The notes beneath the pieces are model-generated. The model was not told where the DNA came from, did no database searches, and saw nothing but the letters and a program-made list of their open reading frames with translations. From assembly GCA_023391815.1 (NCBI GenBank), contig JAEWAF010000015.1, positions 1 to 40,368 of the forward strand: a stretch of 40,368 bases of DNA. Reading direction: 5' to 3'. Position 1 is the first letter of the stretch. The number at the start of each line of letters is the position of its first letter. Below are positions 39,292 through 40,368 of this stretch, one piece after another. The position numbers were made by a program, and so were the translations under genes. Origin of the DNA: Pseudomonadota bacterium. GTDB lineage: Bacteria; Pseudomonadota; Gammaproteobacteria; Steroidobacterales; Steroidobacteraceae.

Positions 39292-40218
39292 TCACGAACC
39301 CAATATCTGCCGCGCCTGGGCGGCGTCTCGATTCATCTGTTCGGTCAGCGCATCCATGTCCGCGAACCAGCGCTCCGCGCGCAGGTAGGCGATGAAGTCG
39401 ACGTGCAACAGCTGACGATACAAATCGCCCTCGAAGTCGAACACGTGAGCTTCCAGGAGCAACTCCTTGCCGTTCACCGCCGGGCGCGTGCCCAGGCTCG
39501 CGACACCCGGCGCCTCCTTCAAACCGGCGCCTGTGACCCGAATCGCAAATATGCCCGCCAGTGGCGTCGCGCGACGAAGCGTTCGCAGATTCGCGGTCGG
39601 GAAACCCAGCTTCCGGCCGAGTTTCTCGCCATGGATCACCTTGCCTGTCATCCGATACGGACGACCGAGCAACTTCGTCGCCTTGGCGATGTCGCCGACT
39701 GCCAGCGCCTCGCGAATGCCGGAGCTGCTGACGCGCTCGCCGTCGATCTCGAACGGCGGCACTTCGGTGACCTCGAACCCGGCCTCTGCGCCGAGCGCGC
39801 GCAAACAGGCGACGTCGCCCTGATTGCCACGCCCGAAGCGAAAGTCATGTCCTACCACGATGTGGCGGACGCCGAGCGCTTTTACCAGTACCTCATTCAC
39901 GAACTCTTCGCGACCGAGGCTGCGCATGCACTCGTCGAACCGCAGGCAGACGAATCGGTCGACCCCGGAGCGCTCCAGCGCTTCGAACTTCTCCCGAAAG
40001 CGGGTCAGCCGGGCCGGCGGCGTGCCTTTGGCGAAAAACTCACGCGGCGTCGGCTCGAACGACAGCAACGCAGCCGGCAAGCCGTGCTGGGCGGCGCGCT
40101 CGCGCAGCACACGAATCATCTCCTGGTGCCCGAGATGGATGCCGTCGAACGCCCCGATCGTCAGCACGCAGCCCCGCTGCCCGGCACGCAGGTTGTACAG
40201 GCCCCGAATGAGCTCCAC
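39292..40218 (-). CDS. ribF: Bifunctional riboflavin kinase / FAD synthetase
   Basis: 308 residues. The N-terminal FMN adenylyltransferase domain has TIGAFDGIHLGHQEMI and VVGHDFRFGRGNQGD; the C-terminal flavokinase domain has GKVIHGEKLGRKLGFPTANL. It converts riboflavin to FMN and FAD. Seven bases ahead of ileS and 52 bases behind murJ on the same strand. Confidence 0.97.
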   Translation of the reverse strand: MELIRGLYNLRAGQRGCVLTIGAFDGIHLGHQEMIRVLRERAAQHGLPAALLSFEPTPREFFAKGTPPARLTRFREKFEALERSGVDRFVCLRFDECMRSLGREEFVNEVLVKALGVRHIVVGHDFRFGRGNQGDVACLRALGAEAGFEVTEVPPFEIDGERVSSSGIREALAVGDIAKATKLLGRPYRMTGKVIHGEKLGRKLGFPTANLRTLRRATPLAGIFAIRVTGAGLKEAPGVASLGTRPAVNGKELLLEAHVFDFEGDLYRQLLHVDFIAYLRAERWFADMDALTEQMNRDAAQARQILGS

Positions 40219-40270
40219 CGCGGCCCTCGTGCTCCGCCAGTCCAGAAATGAGTTCAGTTGAAGGCAGCCA

Positions 40271-40366
40271 TTATAGGGAAGTTGCGGGCGCCTGCAGTCG
40301 GAACTGGCCGGCGCGTACGCCCATCACCCACAACGCCGCGAAATAGACCCCCACTCCGCCGGCCAC
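40271..40366 (-). CDS. murJ: Lipid II flippase MurJ, C-terminal fragment
   Basis: Only the last 31 codons and the stop lie in the window; the gene continues beyond 40368. The frame reads VAGGVGVYFAALWVMGVRAG and ends QFRLQAPATSL, which fits the last membrane helix and short tail of MurJ/MviN. Position directly upstream of ribF agrees with the common murJ-ribF-ileS order. The assignment rests mainly on this context. Confidence 0.65.
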   Translation of the reverse strand: MAGGVGVYFAALWVMGVRAGQFRLQAPATSL

Positions 40367-40368
40367 CA

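Overview
The window is GC-rich chromosomal DNA, most likely from a gammaproteobacterium. The evidence is gene content and order: murJ-ribF-ileS-lspA-ispH next to type IV minor pilin genes, pyrC-rnt linked to grxD, an aceE-aceF-lpdA cluster whose E3 carries a lipoyl domain, and a FecI/FecR/TonB-receptor trio. A Steroidobacter/Xanthomonas-like lineage is my guess and is not proven by anything here.

Layout. 1-4.7 kb (minus strand): iron-type cell-surface signalling cassette, with ECF sigma factor, FecR-like anti-sigma factor and a TonB-dependent receptor with an N-terminal STN domain, closed by a hairpin plus a run of 20 A. 4.9-11.3 kb (minus): pyruvate dehydrogenase complex aceE-aceF-lpdA. 11.3-17 kb: small accessory genes, namely an M17 aminopeptidase, a GFA-family protein, a frameshifted nucleotidyltransferase with its small partner, a divergent HxlR regulator/GST pair with two palindromic operators, a VOC protein preceded by a 35-36 bp tandem repeat, and an alpha/beta hydrolase. 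17-19.5 kb (minus): DUF1289-grxD-pyrC-rnt. 19.6-21.6 kb (plus): PuuD-like membrane protein and nadC, followed by a repeat-derived insertion with a second, decayed nadC tail. 21.7-28.3 kb: PAS-GGDEF-EAL protein, GT2 glycosyltransferase, CDF zinc exporter, DUF374 acyltransferase and DegS-like protease.

28.385-33.089 kb is a 4.7 kb integrative element in the 3' end of tRNA-Thr(CGT), bounded by 17-bp direct repeats. It carries a P4-type integrase, a RES-toxin/Xre-MbcA-type antitoxin pair read in line with the integrase, and on the other strand a tightly coupled micro-operon (leader ORF, 74-aa protein, XRE regulator, 65-aa protein). Between these two convergent arms lies about 950 bp without a credible gene but packed with stem-loops. 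This is the most unusual part of the window and could be a structured RNA or a DNA processing or replication site. The element separated tRNA-Thr from what looks like its native terminator and placed a replacement hairpin behind the tRNA.

33.2-40.4 kb: a cysteine-free Fur-family regulator, fimT-pilV minor pilin genes, and the minus-strand run murJ(partial)-ribF-ileS-lspA-ispH (FAD synthesis, Ile-tRNA, lipoprotein signal peptidase, isoprenoids). All assignments come from reading motifs in translated sequence; no database search was run.
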